A DNA stretch of 64,000 bases from Bdellovibrionales bacterium (GTDB lineage Bacteria > Bdellovibrionota > UBA1018), in the NCBI GenBank assembly GCA_947380295.1, contig CANCQK010000003.1:186001-250000 (forward strand), in the 5' to 3' direction. The translations under genes were made by a program, and so were the position numbers. Below, one piece after another: positions 25,986 through 36,030 of this stretch. How positions within the stretch are numbered: position 1 is the stretch's first letter; every line of letters begins with the position of its first letter. The notes below the pieces were generated by a model. That model saw only the letters and a list, made by a program, of their open reading frames with translations. It did not search any database and was not told where the DNA came from.

Positions 25986-28910
25986 ATGAAAACCCAATCT
26001 ACCTTTGCAACTCAACCTGCGGAACTTATTGAATCTTTCTCTAGTGATAGCCAGTTTATTGGGCGTCACATCGGGCCTAGGTCTAAGGACTTGAGTACGA
26101 TGCTCGGAGATTTAGGGTTCGGTACCTTGGATGAATTAGTGGACCAAATAGTTCCAAAACAGATCCGATTTAAACGAAATTTTCACTTGCCTGATGCTCG
26201 GAGCGAGCGGAATGCTCTTGAGGAGCTCTATCAGATTGCCTCAAAAAATAAGAAAATGAGATCCTACATTGGGATGGGTTATTCCAACTGTATTACTCCT
26301 TCCGTGATCCAAAGAAACATTTTAGAAAATCCAGGTTGGTACACTCAGTACACGCCTTATCAGGCCGAAATTGCACAAGGAAGGTTAGAAGCACTCTTAA
26401 ACTTTCAGACCTTAATCTGTGATTTGACGGGCCTGCCAGTCGCAAACGCCTCACTATTAGATGAGGCCACTGCCGCGGCGGAGGCGATGAGTCTTTGCTA
26501 CCACGCTCAGGGTAGGCCCGAAGGTAAGTCCTTTTTCGTTTCGGAGCTTTGCCATCCGCAAACCAAGGCTGTTCTGCGCACTCGTGCAGAGCCGCTTGGG
26601 ATTAAGGTGGTTGAGGGAGATCTCGATTCAGCTTTGAAGCAGGGTGAATGGTTTGGCGTTCTTCTTCAGTATCCAGGAACTGATGGAGTGGTCTTACATC
26701 TTGAGGAGGCGGTTCAGGGCCTTCATGAAAAAGGTGCCCTAGTCATTTTGGCTTGTGACCTCCTCAGTTTAGCAATTTTAAAATCTCCAGGTGAGCTTGG
26801 AGTCGACGTTGCTATTGGCAGCTCCCAGCGGTTTGGGGTTCCGATGGGATTTGGTGGACCGCATGCAGCCTTTTTTGCTACCCGCGATGAATATAAGAGG
26901 CAAATGCCTGGTAGAATTGTGGGTCTTTCTCAAGATGTAGACGGTAAGCCCGCGATTCGTCTTGCTCTTCAGACCCGTGAACAACACATCCGCAGAGATA
27001 AAGCTACGAGTAATATTTGTACGGCGCAAGTTCTACTCGCTGTCATGGCTTCTATGTTTGCCGTTTATCATGGGCCGAGTGGCATTCGAGCAATTGCTGA
27101 GGAGGTTCATCGAAAGACTTGCCTTCTCGCAGCAGCACTAGAGCGATTGGGGTACTCTCTCCGCGGAGGAGCGTTTTTCGATACCTTAAAAATCTCAGTA
27201 AGTGAGAGTGCAGGAGTTGCGATCCTTAATGCGGCACAATCAAAGGGAATTAATCTTCGTATTTTTAATTCAATGAATTTTTCAGTTACTTTGGATGAAA
27301 CTGTGACAGAAACAGATCTGTCAGATCTGATTGAGATCTTTGCCGCGGGGTCGATCCAAAAGTCAGGTATGAATTTGAGTGGCCTTCTACCTATGACTAG
27401 CCCTCTAGTGGGTAAGGGATTGAGCCGGAAGACAAAGTATCTTACTCATCCCGTTTTCAATTCATATCATTCAGAGACTGAGATGCTCCGCTATATTTTC
27501 AGGCTTCAATCCAAGGACCTGTCGCTTGCCTATTCAATGATTCCCCTCGGCTCTTGCACAATGAAGCTCAACGCTACGAGCGAAATGTTGCCAGTCACCT
27601 GGCCTGAGTTCTCTCAGTTGCACCCCTTTGCGCCCGATGAGCAGACTCAGGGATATCAGGTGATGCTGAAGCAGTTGGAGCTATGGCTCAGCGAGATTAC
27701 TGGTTTCTCTGGGGTATCTCTTCAGCCTAATGCTGGTTCGCAAGGTGAGTACGCTGGGCTTTTGGTGATTCGAAAATACCTTGAGAGTCGGGGCGAGGCT
27801 AATCGTACGATCTGCCTCATTCCGAAATCGGCTCACGGAACTAATCCAGCCAGCGCAGTGATGGCTGGGATGACGGTCGTGCCGGTTGAGTGTGATTTAG
27901 AGGGAAATATTGATTTAACTGATCTTAGAAAAAAGGTGAACGAGTATCAAGATCAGCTGGCGGCTCTGATGGTGACGTACCCCTCTACTCATGGCGTTTT
28001 CGAGGACTCAATTGTTGAGGTTTGTTCAATCATTCACGAAAATGGCGGTCAGGTTTACATGGATGGGGCAAACATGAATGCCCAGATTGGTTTGTGTAGG
28101 CCCGGTGATTTCGGTCCAGACGTGTGTCATCTAAATCTTCACAAAACATTTTGTATTCCTCACGGAGGGGGAGGTCCTGGCATGGGACCCATTTGTGTTG
28201 CGAAACACTTGGTGGATTTTCTTCCGTCTCACCCAGTTACCCCGACAGGCTCTGCTCGTGGCACCGGGCCGGTGTCTGCCGCTGCCTGGGGTAGCGCAAG
28301 CATTTTACCGATTTCATGGATGTATATTCGGATGATGGGGGGGCATGGGCTAAAGTTGGCTACGCAGGTAGCCATCCTCAATGCTAATTATATTGCAAAG
28401 CGATTGAGTCCGCATTTTCCTGTCCTTTATCGAGGTAAATCAGGATTTGTAGCGCATGAGTGTATTTTTGATCTGAGACAATTCAAGACATCCGCAAATA
28501 TTGAGGTCGAAGACGTCGCTAAGAGACTCATGGACTATGGATTTCACGCACCGACCGTTTCCTTTCCTGTAGCGGGGACGATGATGGTTGAGCCTACGGA
28601 AAGCGAGTCCAAGCAGGAGCTAGATGATTTCTGTGATGCTATGATTGCTATTCGAGAAGAAATTCGAGAGATTGAGCACGGCAAGGCAGATCGACAAAAT
28701 AATTTGTTGAAAAATGCTCCGCACACTGCGCTTCACGTGACACAAACCGAGTGGTCGAGACCTTATAGTCGAGAGAGAGCTGCCTTTCCCGCCCGTAAAT
28801 GCTTGGAAAGTAAGTTTTGGCCATCGGTGGGCAGAATCAATAATGTTCTAGGTGACAGAAATCTGATTTGCTCGTGCCCACCCATGGATTCCTACTCAGT
28901 AGGCCAATAG
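25986..28910 (+). CDS. gcvP: glycine dehydrogenase (decarboxylating), P-protein
   Basis: GcvP is the PLP-dependent P-protein that decarboxylates glycine and hands the aminomethyl group to lipoyl-GcvH. It is a fused full-length type (974 aa from ATG 25986; a TTG 30 bp upstream is also in frame). The N-terminal half has [29 protein letters not shown] and [11 protein letters not shown]. The C-terminal half has [24 protein letters not shown] residues and the PLP lysine in [21 protein letters not shown]. It faces gcvH-gcvT-folD, which run on the other strand, with only 1 bp between the stops. Confidence 0.97.
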   Translation: MKTQSTFATQPAELIESFSSDSQFIGRHIGPRSKDLSTMLGDLGFGTLDELVDQIVPKQIRFKRNFHLPDARSERNALEELYQIASKNKKMRSYIGMGYSNCITPSVIQRNILENPGWYTQYTPYQAEIAQGRLEALLNFQTLICDLTGLPVANASLLDEATAAAEAMSLCYHAQGRPEGKSFFVSELCHPQTKAVLRTRAEPLGIKVVEGDLDSALKQGEWFGVLLQYPGTDGVVLHLEEAVQGLHEKGALVILACDLLSLAILKSPGELGVDVAIGSSQRFGVPMGFGGPHAAFFATRDEYKRQMPGRIVGLSQDVDGKPAIRLALQTREQHIRRDKATSNICTAQVLLAVMASMFAVYHGPSGIRAIAEEVHRKTCLLAAALERLGYSLRGGAFFDTLKISVSESAGVAILNAAQSKGINLRIFNSMNFSVTLDETVTETDLSDLIEIFAAGSIQKSGMNLSGLLPMTSPLVGKGLSRKTKYLTHPVFNSYHSETEMLRYIFRLQSKDLSLAYSMIPLGSCTMKLNATSEMLPVTWPEFSQLHPFAPDEQTQGYQVMLKQLELWLSEITGFSGVSLQPNAGSQGEYAGLLVIRKYLESRGEANRTICLIPKSAHGTNPASAVMAGMTVVPVECDLEGNIDLTDLRKKVNEYQDQLAALMVTYPSTHGVFEDSIVEVCSIIHENGGQVYMDGANMNAQIGLCRPGDFGPDVCHLNLHKTFCIPHGGGGPGMGPICVAKHLVDFLPSHPVTPTGSARGTGPVSAAAWGSASILPISWMYIRMMGGHGLKLATQVAILNANYIAKRLSPHFPVLYRGKSGFVAHECIFDLRQFKTSANIEVEDVAKRLMDYGFHAPTVSFPVAGTMMVEPTESESKQELDDFCDAMIAIREEIREIEHGKADRQNNLLKNAPHTALHVTQTEWSRPYSRERAAFPARKCLESKFWPSVGRINNVLGDRNLICSCPPMDSYSVGQ

Positions 28911-28911
28911 C

Positions 28912-29298
28912 TTAGTTTAACGTTTCTACGTAGTGACAATAGGATTGCGCTGACATCAAGCTATCAATGAAGCTGGTGTCAGCGATTTCAACCTTTATCA
29001 TCCAAGCTTTTTCATGGGGGTCTTGATTGGCTAGTGCGGGTTGATCCACGAGTGCCTGATTCACTTCAATCACCTTCCCGGCGCAGGGTGAGTAAAGGTC
29101 AGAAACTGCCTTGATACTTTCTACCACTCCAAAGGTCTCACCCATTTTGAGGATTCTGCCAACCTTCGGAAGCTCAACAAACACAACGTCGCCCAGTGCG
29201 TTTTGAGCATGGTGAGTTATACCAATGACTGCCTGATTGCCATCAATGCGAGCCCATTCATGATCTTTGGTGTATTTTAAATTCTCTGGATAGTTCAC
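28912..29298 (-). CDS. gcvH: glycine cleavage system H protein
   Basis: GcvH carries the lipoyl arm that shuttles the aminomethyl group between P, T and L proteins. 128 aa, with KYTKDHEWARIDG at the N-terminus and the lipoylated lysine in VVESIKAVSDLYSP (Lys63). It is 10 bp downstream of gcvT in the folD-gcvT-gcvH transcription unit and converges with gcvP. Confidence 0.97.
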   Translation of the reverse strand: MNYPENLKYTKDHEWARIDGNQAVIGITHHAQNALGDVVFVELPKVGRILKMGETFGVVESIKAVSDLYSPCAGKVIEVNQALVDQPALANQDPHEKAWMIKVEIADTSFIDSLMSAQSYCHYVETLN

Positions 29299-29308
29299 AG
29301 GTTTTCTC

Positions 29309-30427
29309 CTAGGTTTTGTTGCGTTGATAAAAAGGAGTGGGTATTACTTCGGCACTCACTCGTGTGCCTCGAATATCAACCCTGATTTTAGTTCCGGGTT
29401 TTGCTTCAGATAATTCAACATAACCAATTCCAATAGCTACCTGAAGTGAGGGGGATTGGGTTCCACTGGTGACATTTCCGATCTTTCGATCCCCAGTCTC
29501 TGAGTAAAGATCATAACCATGCCGGGGGATTCCCTTCCCAATCATGCGGATTCCAACGAGCTGTCTGGTCAGCCCTGCTTGCTTGGCCTTGGTGAGCGCA
29601 GCTTTGCCCAAGAAATCTGCCTTATTCATTTTTACTACCCATCCTAGGCCAGCTTCTAGAGGGTGGGTGTGATCAGATAGCTCGTTTCCATAAAGAGGAT
29701 ACTTCATCTCTAAGCGCAGGGTGTCGCGGGCACCGAGTCCGCACGGCTTCATGCCGAGAGGAATTCCAACCTCAAGAAGCTTGTTCCAAATCTCAGGCCC
29801 GCTATCCCAAGGAGTATAAAGCTCGAATCCGTCCTCCCCTGTGTATCCAGTTCTAGCGATGAGGGCCTGGGTTGTTCCGCAAAGAGTTCCCTCTACAAAA
29901 TGATAGGTGCGAATTCCGTCAAGTGGGATCGATGAAATTTTTGAAACAATTTCTGCCGCCCTGGGGCCTTGGACTGCAATTTGACTGTATTGGGCACTTG
30001 CATTTGTGACCCTGAGTTCATCAAAGTTTTTTTCAAATCGGGAGTGAACATCCAGAATATGCTGAAAGTCTTTGTCAGTATTACTAGCATTCACTACGAG
30101 TAGGAAATTTTGGCTCGACCTGCGATAAATGACCAGGTCATCGACAATCCCTCCGGACTCGTTGCATAGAGCAGTGTACTGGGCCTGCCCTACTGCTAGT
30201 TTCGAGACTTCGTTTGTGACAAGAAAATTCAGGAATGATTCAGATCCTGGTCCCTCGATTTGGATTTCGCCCATGTGGCTGACGTCGAATAATCCGGCCG
30301 CTTTTCGGCATGCTAGATGCTCATCCATGACTCCGGAATATTGTACGGGTAGCTCCCAACCACCAAAATCGACCAATCTACCGCCAAGACGCTGATGTTC
30401 CGAAAACAGTGCAGTTTTCTTAAGCAT
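29309..30427 (-). CDS. gcvT: glycine cleavage system aminomethyltransferase (T protein)
   Basis: GcvT transfers the aminomethyl group to tetrahydrofolate, giving 5,10-methylene-THF and ammonia. The 372-aa protein has GLFDVSHMGEIQIEGP, the folate-site block ARTGYTGEDGFELY, and LGARDTLRLEMKYPLYGNEL. Length is normal. It lies 48 bp downstream of folD, which uses its methylene-THF product. Confidence 0.97.
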   Translation of the reverse strand: MLKKTALFSEHQRLGGRLVDFGGWELPVQYSGVMDEHLACRKAAGLFDVSHMGEIQIEGPGSESFLNFLVTNEVSKLAVGQAQYTALCNESGGIVDDLVIYRRSSQNFLLVVNASNTDKDFQHILDVHSRFEKNFDELRVTNASAQYSQIAVQGPRAAEIVSKISSIPLDGIRTYHFVEGTLCGTTQALIARTGYTGEDGFELYTPWDSGPEIWNKLLEVGIPLGMKPCGLGARDTLRLEMKYPLYGNELSDHTHPLEAGLGWVVKMNKADFLGKAALTKAKQAGLTRQLVGIRMIGKGIPRHGYDLYSETGDRKIGNVTSGTQSPSLQVAIGIGYVELSEAKPGTKIRVDIRGTRVSAEVIPTPFYQRNKT

Positions 30428-30475
30428 GTTTCAACCATTACACCGATCGTGGAATGGAGTCTTTAAAAAATTAAC

Positions 30476-31342
30476 TTAGGAGAGATGTTGCCGAGCTCGT
30501 TCGCGGATTTCGGCAGCGTGGATGGTATTTCTCATGAGAATAGAAAGAGTCATGGGCCCAACCCCGCCAGGAACGGGCGAGATCGCAGATGCCACCTTGG
30601 CAACCTCTTCAAACAGAACGTCCCCAGTCAGTTTTCCATCGGACGTTCGATGAATTCCGACATCAATGACAGTGGCACCAGGTTTGATGTAGGTTGCGTC
30701 GACCAGTCCTGCTTTTCCTGCGGCTACGACCAAAATGTCAGCCTGCCGTGCAAGTGCCCTTAAGTCCTGAGTCTTGCTGTGGCATTGAATCACAGTGGCA
30801 TCAGCTTTGAGCAAAAGAGCGGCCATTGGCTGACCCACAATGGGACTCCTGCCGATGACGCAGGCCACCTTGCCTTGGATCGAAATTTGATAATGGGATA
30901 GGAGCTCCATGATGCCTGCTGGCGTGCAGGGTTCGAAAGTAGGAAGTCCTAAATGTAATTCGCCCGCGTGTTGCGGATGAAATGCATCTACGTCTTTTTC
31001 AGGCGAAATCCAGAAAAGAACATCCCCCTCTAGAAATTTTTTCGGAAGCGGACGCTGAATCAGAATGCCGTCCACGCCCGGGTCCTGATTGAGTTTTTGG
31101 ACTCGATTACGAACTTCTGCCGGGGTTACGGACTTCGGAAAAGTGATCGTTTCATGATCCATTCCCAATTGTAAGGCTAATTCGCCCTTTCGTTGGGTGT
31201 AGATTTGGCTGGCATTATCATCGCCCACTAAAATTACGGAAAGCTTTGGCCTTCGACCAAACTGCTGGGAAAAGAGATAAACTCTTCTTTTTACTTCTAC
31301 CCGAATCTTCTCGGCCACCGGTTTTGCGGTCAAAAGCAACAT
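30476..31342 (-). CDS. folD: bifunctional methylenetetrahydrofolate dehydrogenase/cyclohydrolase
   Basis: FolD converts 5,10-methylene-THF to 10-formyl-THF with NADP. 288 aa. The catalytic Tyr/Lys pair is in IYTQRKGE (Tyr48, Lys52), DGILIQRPLPK is the family signature, and the nucleotide domain holds VIGRSPIVGQPMAALLL and the end motif PGGVGPMTLSILMRNT. As first gene of folD-gcvT-gcvH it joins glycine breakdown to the one-carbon pool. Confidence 0.97.
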   Translation of the reverse strand: MLLLTAKPVAEKIRVEVKRRVYLFSQQFGRRPKLSVILVGDDNASQIYTQRKGELALQLGMDHETITFPKSVTPAEVRNRVQKLNQDPGVDGILIQRPLPKKFLEGDVLFWISPEKDVDAFHPQHAGELHLGLPTFEPCTPAGIMELLSHYQISIQGKVACVIGRSPIVGQPMAALLLKADATVIQCHSKTQDLRALARQADILVVAAGKAGLVDATYIKPGATVIDVGIHRTSDGKLTGDVLFEEVAKVASAISPVPGGVGPMTLSILMRNTIHAAEIRERARQHLS

Positions 31343-31630
31343 AATTGAACTCTGTACTCGACTTGATTTCTAGAACGTCCTGCCTCGTAAAAAGCGAATG
31401 CACGCCTGGGCGAAGGCCTGCACTGTAAAGATCACAAAACCTAGCAATTCGTCAACGACGGATTAGCGAAAAGGTGCCGAGTTTGGCCTCATGTTAGAAT
31501 GAACTTCTGTTTCAATAGGAATTAATTTCCCATCTAAAAAAAGTTAAAAAATATTTAAGTTTTATTTAGATCTGACGACGACTTTAGTTTATTCTATAAC
31601 AATAGGGCCAGATTCAACAGGGAGGTTATT
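31343..31630. other. folD-flgF divergent intergenic region
   Basis: This 288-bp gap has no gene. The half near flgF is AT-rich and holds the candidate promoter at 31572-31600 and the Shine-Dalgarno for flgF. The half near folD should hold the folD promoter, but I cannot point to one. No glycine-riboswitch-like structure is apparent for the gcv genes. Confidence 0.5.
31572..31600 (+). promoter_or_regulatory. candidate sigma70-type promoter for the flgF operon
   Basis: CTGACG (31572-31577), a 17-bp spacer, and TATAAC (31595-31600, 5 of 6 matches to the -10 consensus) lie 31 bp before the flgF start. A good sigma54 (GG-N10-GC) or sigma28 element was not found closer to the gene. Confidence 0.4.
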
Positions 31631-32461
31631 TTGGCAAGTGGCATGTGGACGGCGGCAGCCGGGGCAGCTGTGCAATCACAAAATCTAGATTTAATTGCCA
31701 ATAATCTGGCAAACGCAGATACCAATGCGTTTAAAAAAGATTTGCCAACTTTTAAAGAGTACCTTGCGACGGCCGAGAGGAACAAGGATCCCCAGGATAT
31801 CCCTCGCGGCCCAGTCAAAGATAAGGACCTTTATCCACTTGATGGCCGTGACCAAGCTTTTGTGGTGATGGATGGGACCCATATTAGTCAGAGACAGGGA
31901 CACCTTAAAGTGACTCACGGCCCGCTGGATGTCGCAATGGACGGCCCAGGTTTTCTTGAGGTAAGCACCCCGAACGGAATTCGCTACACCCGCGACGGAG
32001 CATTAAAGGTTGGAGCAGATGGTCGACTCGTCACCCGAGAGGGGTTTCCAGTGCTTTCTCAAGAGTCAGGGGGATTGTCTGGCTTGCCAGGGTCAGGAAC
32101 AGGTCCCGCGGCTCGGTTTATTAATTTGAAGGACGCCCCCTCTCCTCTGACCATTAATGAGCGCGGTGAAATCTATGCCGGCGAAGATCTAGTGACTAAA
32201 TTGAATGTAGTTGAATTCAACACTCGGAACGGTTTGAGAAAAGTAGGCGGGCAACTCTTTGAGGTTTCTCCTAACGTTACTGCTAACCCTGCGACCCAGA
32301 CTTTAGTTCGTCAGGGGGCCCTTGAGACATCGAATGTCAACCCCATTGAAGAAATGACTAATATGATCAAATCTAATCGACTTTTTGAGCATGACCTTAA
32401 AGCGATGAGAACCTTTGGGGATTTGATGGCCAAGGAAGTGAATGAGGTAGGCAAATTATGA
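31631..32461 (+). CDS. flgF: flagellar basal-body rod protein FlgF
   Basis: FlgF is a proximal rod subunit of the flagellar basal body. The 276-aa protein has the flg_basal N-terminal motif NLDLIANNLANADTNAFKKD, a DVAMDGPGFLEVSTPNG core, and the C-terminal motif QGALETSNVNPIEEMTNMI with the helical end. The start is TTG at 31631 with GGAGG 5 bp before it. It overlaps flgG by 4 bp, and the FlgF-FlgG order is typical. Confidence 0.9.
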   Translation: MASGMWTAAAGAAVQSQNLDLIANNLANADTNAFKKDLPTFKEYLATAERNKDPQDIPRGPVKDKDLYPLDGRDQAFVVMDGTHISQRQGHLKVTHGPLDVAMDGPGFLEVSTPNGIRYTRDGALKVGADGRLVTREGFPVLSQESGGLSGLPGSGTGPAARFINLKDAPSPLTINERGEIYAGEDLVTKLNVVEFNTRNGLRKVGGQLFEVSPNVTANPATQTLVRQGALETSNVNPIEEMTNMIKSNRLFEHDLKAMRTFGDLMAKEVNEVGKL

Positions 32462-33240
32462 TTCGAGCTCTTTCTGCAGCAGCAACTGGCCTGGAAGCAC
32501 AGCAAACTAAGATTGCTAATATTGCCAACGATCTCGCCAATGTGAACACGGATGGCTACAAGAGGACCACAACCGAGTTCCAAGATCTCATGTATGAGAC
32601 TGTGAAGCAACCTGGCGGGGCCCTGGGTAGTGGAAGTCAGACTCCCGTTGGGATTCAAATTGGAATGGGAGTAAAAATCGGAGCATCACATAAACAATTT
32701 GAGCCTGGTCCTGCAAAAATGACTTACAATCCTTTTGATCTGATGATCGAGGGTCCTGGGTTTTTCCAGGTTCAAACTCCACAGGGTGAAACCGCATTCA
32801 CTCGGAGTGGTGCATTTCACGTTGACTCTCAAGGTATTCTGCAGCTCTCTAATGGCTCAAAACTTAATCCCCAAATTGTCATTCCTCATAATGCGATGAA
32901 CGTCGTGATATCGACCTCTGGGGAAGTGCGAGCAACGATACCAGGTACTGGCGAGGCGGTACTAGGCCAGATTCAAGTCGCTGATTTTGCGAATCAGCAG
33001 GGGCTAATGGCCATGGGTGAAGGTTTGTACAAGGCTTCACAAGCAAGTGGGGCGCCGATTCAAGGGCTACCAGGAGAAAATGGTTTGGGTCCCCTCCAGC
33101 AAGGAGCACTAGAAGGCTCTAATGTGAACGTCGCGAACAGCATGGTGGATATGATTACGACTCAAAGAGCGTATGAAATGGGAACCAAGGTCATGGGTGT
33201 TGCTGATCAGATGCTAGCTGCCACTGTGAATGTGAAGTGA
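32458..33240 (+). CDS. flgG: flagellar distal rod protein FlgG
   Basis: FlgG forms the distal rod. 260 aa, the usual length. N-terminal ALSAAATGLEAQQTKIANIANDLANVNTDGYKR, FDLMIEGPGFFQVQTPQGETAFTRSGAFHVDSQG-type core, and C-terminal QGALEGSNVNVANSMVDMITTQRAYEMG are diagnostic of FlgG (each is a recognisable block in the read). It follows flgF directly. Confidence 0.97.
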   Translation: MIRALSAAATGLEAQQTKIANIANDLANVNTDGYKRTTTEFQDLMYETVKQPGGALGSGSQTPVGIQIGMGVKIGASHKQFEPGPAKMTYNPFDLMIEGPGFFQVQTPQGETAFTRSGAFHVDSQGILQLSNGSKLNPQIVIPHNAMNVVISTSGEVRATIPGTGEAVLGQIQVADFANQQGLMAMGEGLYKASQASGAPIQGLPGENGLGPLQQGALEGSNVNVANSMVDMITTQRAYEMGTKVMGVADQMLAATVNVK

Positions 33241-33252
33241 GGAGACTTAATT

Positions 33253-33972
33253 TTGAGAATTCTTGGGCTACTTAGAAAATTAACTTTTGCCTCCCTCATC
33301 ACCTCGATGGTTGTGAGTGGTGCGGAGTTGCGAGCTAGCACGGAGCGTTCGTTGGAAGTTCAATTGAAAAAAATGATCAAGCTGGAGCTTGCTAAAGCTT
33401 ATCCAGAAGCTCAAGTGGAGGTCTATGGACACCCGCGCTGGCTGACCGAAAAATCTCTTGAGTCGCCACGAAGAGTAACACTCCTAGGAGATGATTCAAA
33501 AGGTCACATCCACTTTTCAGTGCAAGGCGAAAATTTTTCGAATGATGCTGAGGGTTGGTTTAGTTTTTCTGCATGGACTTTGGGGCGGGTTGCTACGAAA
33601 CGAATTCGGCCCGGAGAGGTTCTCGATGCAGGTTCGTTCGTCGAACAAAAAATTGATGTAGCAGTGGGAAGTGCACGCGAATACCGGGGAGTCATTTTGC
33701 CTGCCACGGTACCGACTTCAAAGTTAGAATCGCTTCAGACGATCCTAGAAGGCCAGTTCCTAACTTCGACTGCGGTGCGGAGAATTCCAGATGTGAGACG
33801 AGGAGATCCTCTTCAGGTTCAGATTGAGTCGAGTGGGTTGGTGATTAGGACTTCTGGAGTCGCAGAAGAGCCGTCCTATGTGGGACGGACGATTCGTGTG
33901 CAAACCTTAAGGGCAAAAAGAGAGCTGACTGGCCAACTTCTTGAGGGCGGTATTGTGGAGGTTCGAATCTGA
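33253..33972 (+). CDS. flgA: flagellar P-ring assembly chaperone FlgA
   Basis: FlgA is a periplasmic chaperone for P-ring (FlgI) assembly. The 239-aa protein starts at TTG after GAGGAG, with a signal peptide (to about GAELRAS). The SAF-like C-terminal part carries RIRPGEVLDAGSF, RDV-like TAVRRIPDVRRGDPLQVQ and the end GRTIRVQTLRAKRELTGQLLEGGIVEVRI spread over the last 35 residues. Its stop overlaps the start of flgH by 1 bp. Confidence 0.88.
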   Translation: MRILGLLRKLTFASLITSMVVSGAELRASTERSLEVQLKKMIKLELAKAYPEAQVEVYGHPRWLTEKSLESPRRVTLLGDDSKGHIHFSVQGENFSNDAEGWFSFSAWTLGRVATKRIRPGEVLDAGSFVEQKIDVAVGSAREYRGVILPATVPTSKLESLQTILEGQFLTSTAVRRIPDVRRGDPLQVQIESSGLVIRTSGVAEEPSYVGRTIRVQTLRAKRELTGQLLEGGIVEVRI

Positions 33973-35024
33973 TGCGATTTCACCAGTTTGATCCCTCACG
34001 AAATAGTCTTTTTCTGGGGTGCATGCCACAGAGAGGGCTGCTGCTGATTCTGGCTATGGTTTGCCTGTCTTCGTGCGGGGGTCTGATGGGATCCTTTCGT
34101 AAGGATTCAGATGAGCAAAGTGTCGACTACGGAGATGATGAGGGGCGCGCGGAGTCTGGGAAGAGAGCGGATGCAGCTAATGCTGGTCGCGGTGAAGCAG
34201 GTGGCCAACGACGACAAGAGACAGTTGAGCAACCTCACGAAAAACTCGACTGGAAACGCCCACGGGGAGGAGCACCTCGCGTTCAGCAGAGTGAACCTTC
34301 TACAGCAGATACTCCAGTATACCTGCCCCGAGTTCAACGGCTTTACACCTCCGCATCGCGGGCTACGCGAAACGACTTTATTGATCAATCCCAAGACGAG
34401 GGCTCGCTCTGGGCATCTGTTGGACAAACCAATTATTTTTTCACAAAGAACCGCGTCCGTAGTCCAGGTGACTTAGTCACAGTGATTCTAGATGATGACC
34501 TCTATCGTGAGATTGTCGCAGAAAGTAAAGAGAGCCTGACTTACCCCGAAAGAGAAGTGGAACTCAATTTAGCGCAGGAGGCTCTAACAGCGAAATTTAT
34601 TGCTGAAAGACTCGGACAAAAAAGAGATGAGGTGACCACCTCAGCCGCCGCCACCGAAGGTCCATCTGCTACTTCGGCATCGCCTAAGGCTCCCTCTCCA
34701 GCTGGCGCCGAAAGTGCACAAAAGCAGCCGAAATCAGAATTGACTCAGGAGCTCGCAAAACTCGCACCTCGGGCTAGGTCTAGCGATGTCGATTTGGCCA
34801 AATCCCTTGATTTGAAAGTTGGCGACACCTTGATAGGGGAGATCATTGAGCGGTTTCCAAACGGAAATTATAGAATTCGCGCAGTCAAAAAAATCGCCTA
34901 CAAAAATGGCGCACAGCGCTCTGTAAGTGTCGTGGGGATTGTGAAAAATTCAGACATCAGTGATGAAAATGATGGTGTCCATTCAGGGAGGCTCTATGAG
35001 CATCGAGTTGAAGTGGCACACTAA
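33972..35024 (+). CDS. flgH: flagellar L-ring protein FlgH (extended form)
   Basis: FlgH is the outer-membrane lipoprotein of the flagellar L-ring. At 350 aa it is much longer than the usual 220-240 aa. The lipobox LSSCGG (Cys about 36) follows a long N-terminus. A charged, Glu/Arg-rich segment (about 45-105) precedes the recognisable FlgH core (SLWASVGQTNYFFTKNRVRSPGDLVTVIL). An Ala/Ser/Thr/Pro-rich insertion (about 218-265) interrupts the core. The C-terminal part LKVGDTLIGEIIERFPNGNYRIRAVKKI and IVKNSDIS is typical. Its end overlaps the flgI start. Confidence 0.87.
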   Translation: MRFHQFDPSRNSLFLGCMPQRGLLLILAMVCLSSCGGLMGSFRKDSDEQSVDYGDDEGRAESGKRADAANAGRGEAGGQRRQETVEQPHEKLDWKRPRGGAPRVQQSEPSTADTPVYLPRVQRLYTSASRATRNDFIDQSQDEGSLWASVGQTNYFFTKNRVRSPGDLVTVILDDDLYREIVAESKESLTYPEREVELNLAQEALTAKFIAERLGQKRDEVTTSAAATEGPSATSASPKAPSPAGAESAQKQPKSELTQELAKLAPRARSSDVDLAKSLDLKVGDTLIGEIIERFPNGNYRIRAVKKIAYKNGAQRSVSVVGIVKNSDISDENDGVHSGRLYEHRVEVAH

Positions 35025-36030
35025 AATTATAGTGCTCGTTCTTGTTGGGTTTGGAGCTTTTGTCCCTTGTGCCTCTGCATCAAAGATTAAAGATATTGCC
35101 ACAGTCAAAGGTGTAAGAGACAATATTCTTATTGGATACGGAATTGTGGTCGGACTGAAGGGCACGGGAGATTCGAGCACAGAAATTACGAGTCAGTCAC
35201 TGTCGAGGTTGTTTACAAAGTTGGGCTTAGACATTCAAAATAATGCTGCAGTAAAATCTAAAAATGCTGCCGCTGTCATTGCAACTGCGTCACTTCCTCC
35301 TTTTTCGAGAGTAGGCAACAGGTTGGATATTACTGTGAGTTCAATTGGGGATGCTTCAAGTCTTGAAGGGGGTATTCTTCTGGTTACTCCCTTGAGGGCG
35401 GGCGATCAAAACGTCTATGCAGTAGCGCAGGGCCCCGTGAGCTTAGGCAGTGTGGCAGACGGTACGTCTAAGAATTTTCCTACGGTTGGACGAGTTGTCA
35501 GTGGGGCGACTGTTGAGAAGGACGTAGAGAGCAATTTTGCATCGAAGAAGAATTTTCGTCTTGCACTGCATCAGCCTGATTTTACTACGGCCGCTCGGAT
35601 GGTCCTGTTGATTAATAGTGAGTTGGGTGGAAAGTATGCGACTGCTAGAGATAGCGGTACAGTCGATGTTGTGGTTCCATTTAACTATGATGGAAACTCA
35701 GTTGAGTTATTGGCCTTACTTGAGAATGTTCAGGTCAATGTAGAGTCGCGAGCTAAGATTGTTTTGAACGAGCGCACGGGAACCGTTGTGATGGGTGGCT
35801 CGATACAGATCCTCCCTGTAGCCTTATCCCACGGTGACCTTTCCATCGAAGTAAAGGGGGCGACCAAGGGGAGTAAGCCCGAGCGTGTGACCGAGATTAA
35901 GTCAGATACAAGTGTGGCAGACTTGGTAAAGGCTCTTAATGCTCTTGGGGTTCACCCCAAGGATTTGACGGCAATTTTTCAAAGCCTTAAAGAGGTAGGG
36001 GCTCTCCAGGCTGAATTGGAAACGATGTGA
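34996..36030 (+). CDS. flgI: flagellar P-ring protein FlgI
   Basis: FlgI is the periplasmic P-ring subunit. I choose ATG 34996 because GGGAGG lies just upstream; an in-frame ATG at 34960 would add 12 unlikely residues. The protein (about 344 aa) has a signal peptide ending CASA, then KIKDIATVKGVRDNILIGYGIVVGLKGTGD, the RVGNRLDITVSSIGDASSLEGG block and the C-terminal SVADLVKALNALGVHPKDLTAIFQSLKEVGAL block, all FlgI hallmarks. It overlaps flgH by 29 bp. Confidence 0.95.
   Translation: MSIELKWHTKIIVLVLVGFGAFVPCASASKIKDIATVKGVRDNILIGYGIVVGLKGTGDSSTEITSQSLSRLFTKLGLDIQNNAAVKSKNAAAVIATASLPPFSRVGNRLDITVSSIGDASSLEGGILLVTPLRAGDQNVYAVAQGPVSLGSVADGTSKNFPTVGRVVSGATVEKDVESNFASKKNFRLALHQPDFTTAARMVLLINSELGGKYATARDSGTVDVVVPFNYDGNSVELLALLENVQVNVESRAKIVLNERTGTVVMGGSIQILPVALSHGDLSIEVKGATKGSKPERVTEIKSDTSVADLVKALNALGVHPKDLTAIFQSLKEVGALQAELETM

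Noticed and set aside
30428..30475. Glycine riboswitch ahead of gcvT or gcvP
   Set aside because: The folD-gcvT gap is only 48 bp and the gcvP leader shows no tandem aptamer-like structure.
31407..31422. GG-N10-GC (CTGGGCGAAGGCCTGCA) resembling a sigma54 promoter before flgF
   Set aside because: Only the GG/GC spacing and a few bases match the TGGCACG-N4-TTGC consensus, and it is over 200 bp from flgF with a better sigma70-type candidate nearby.
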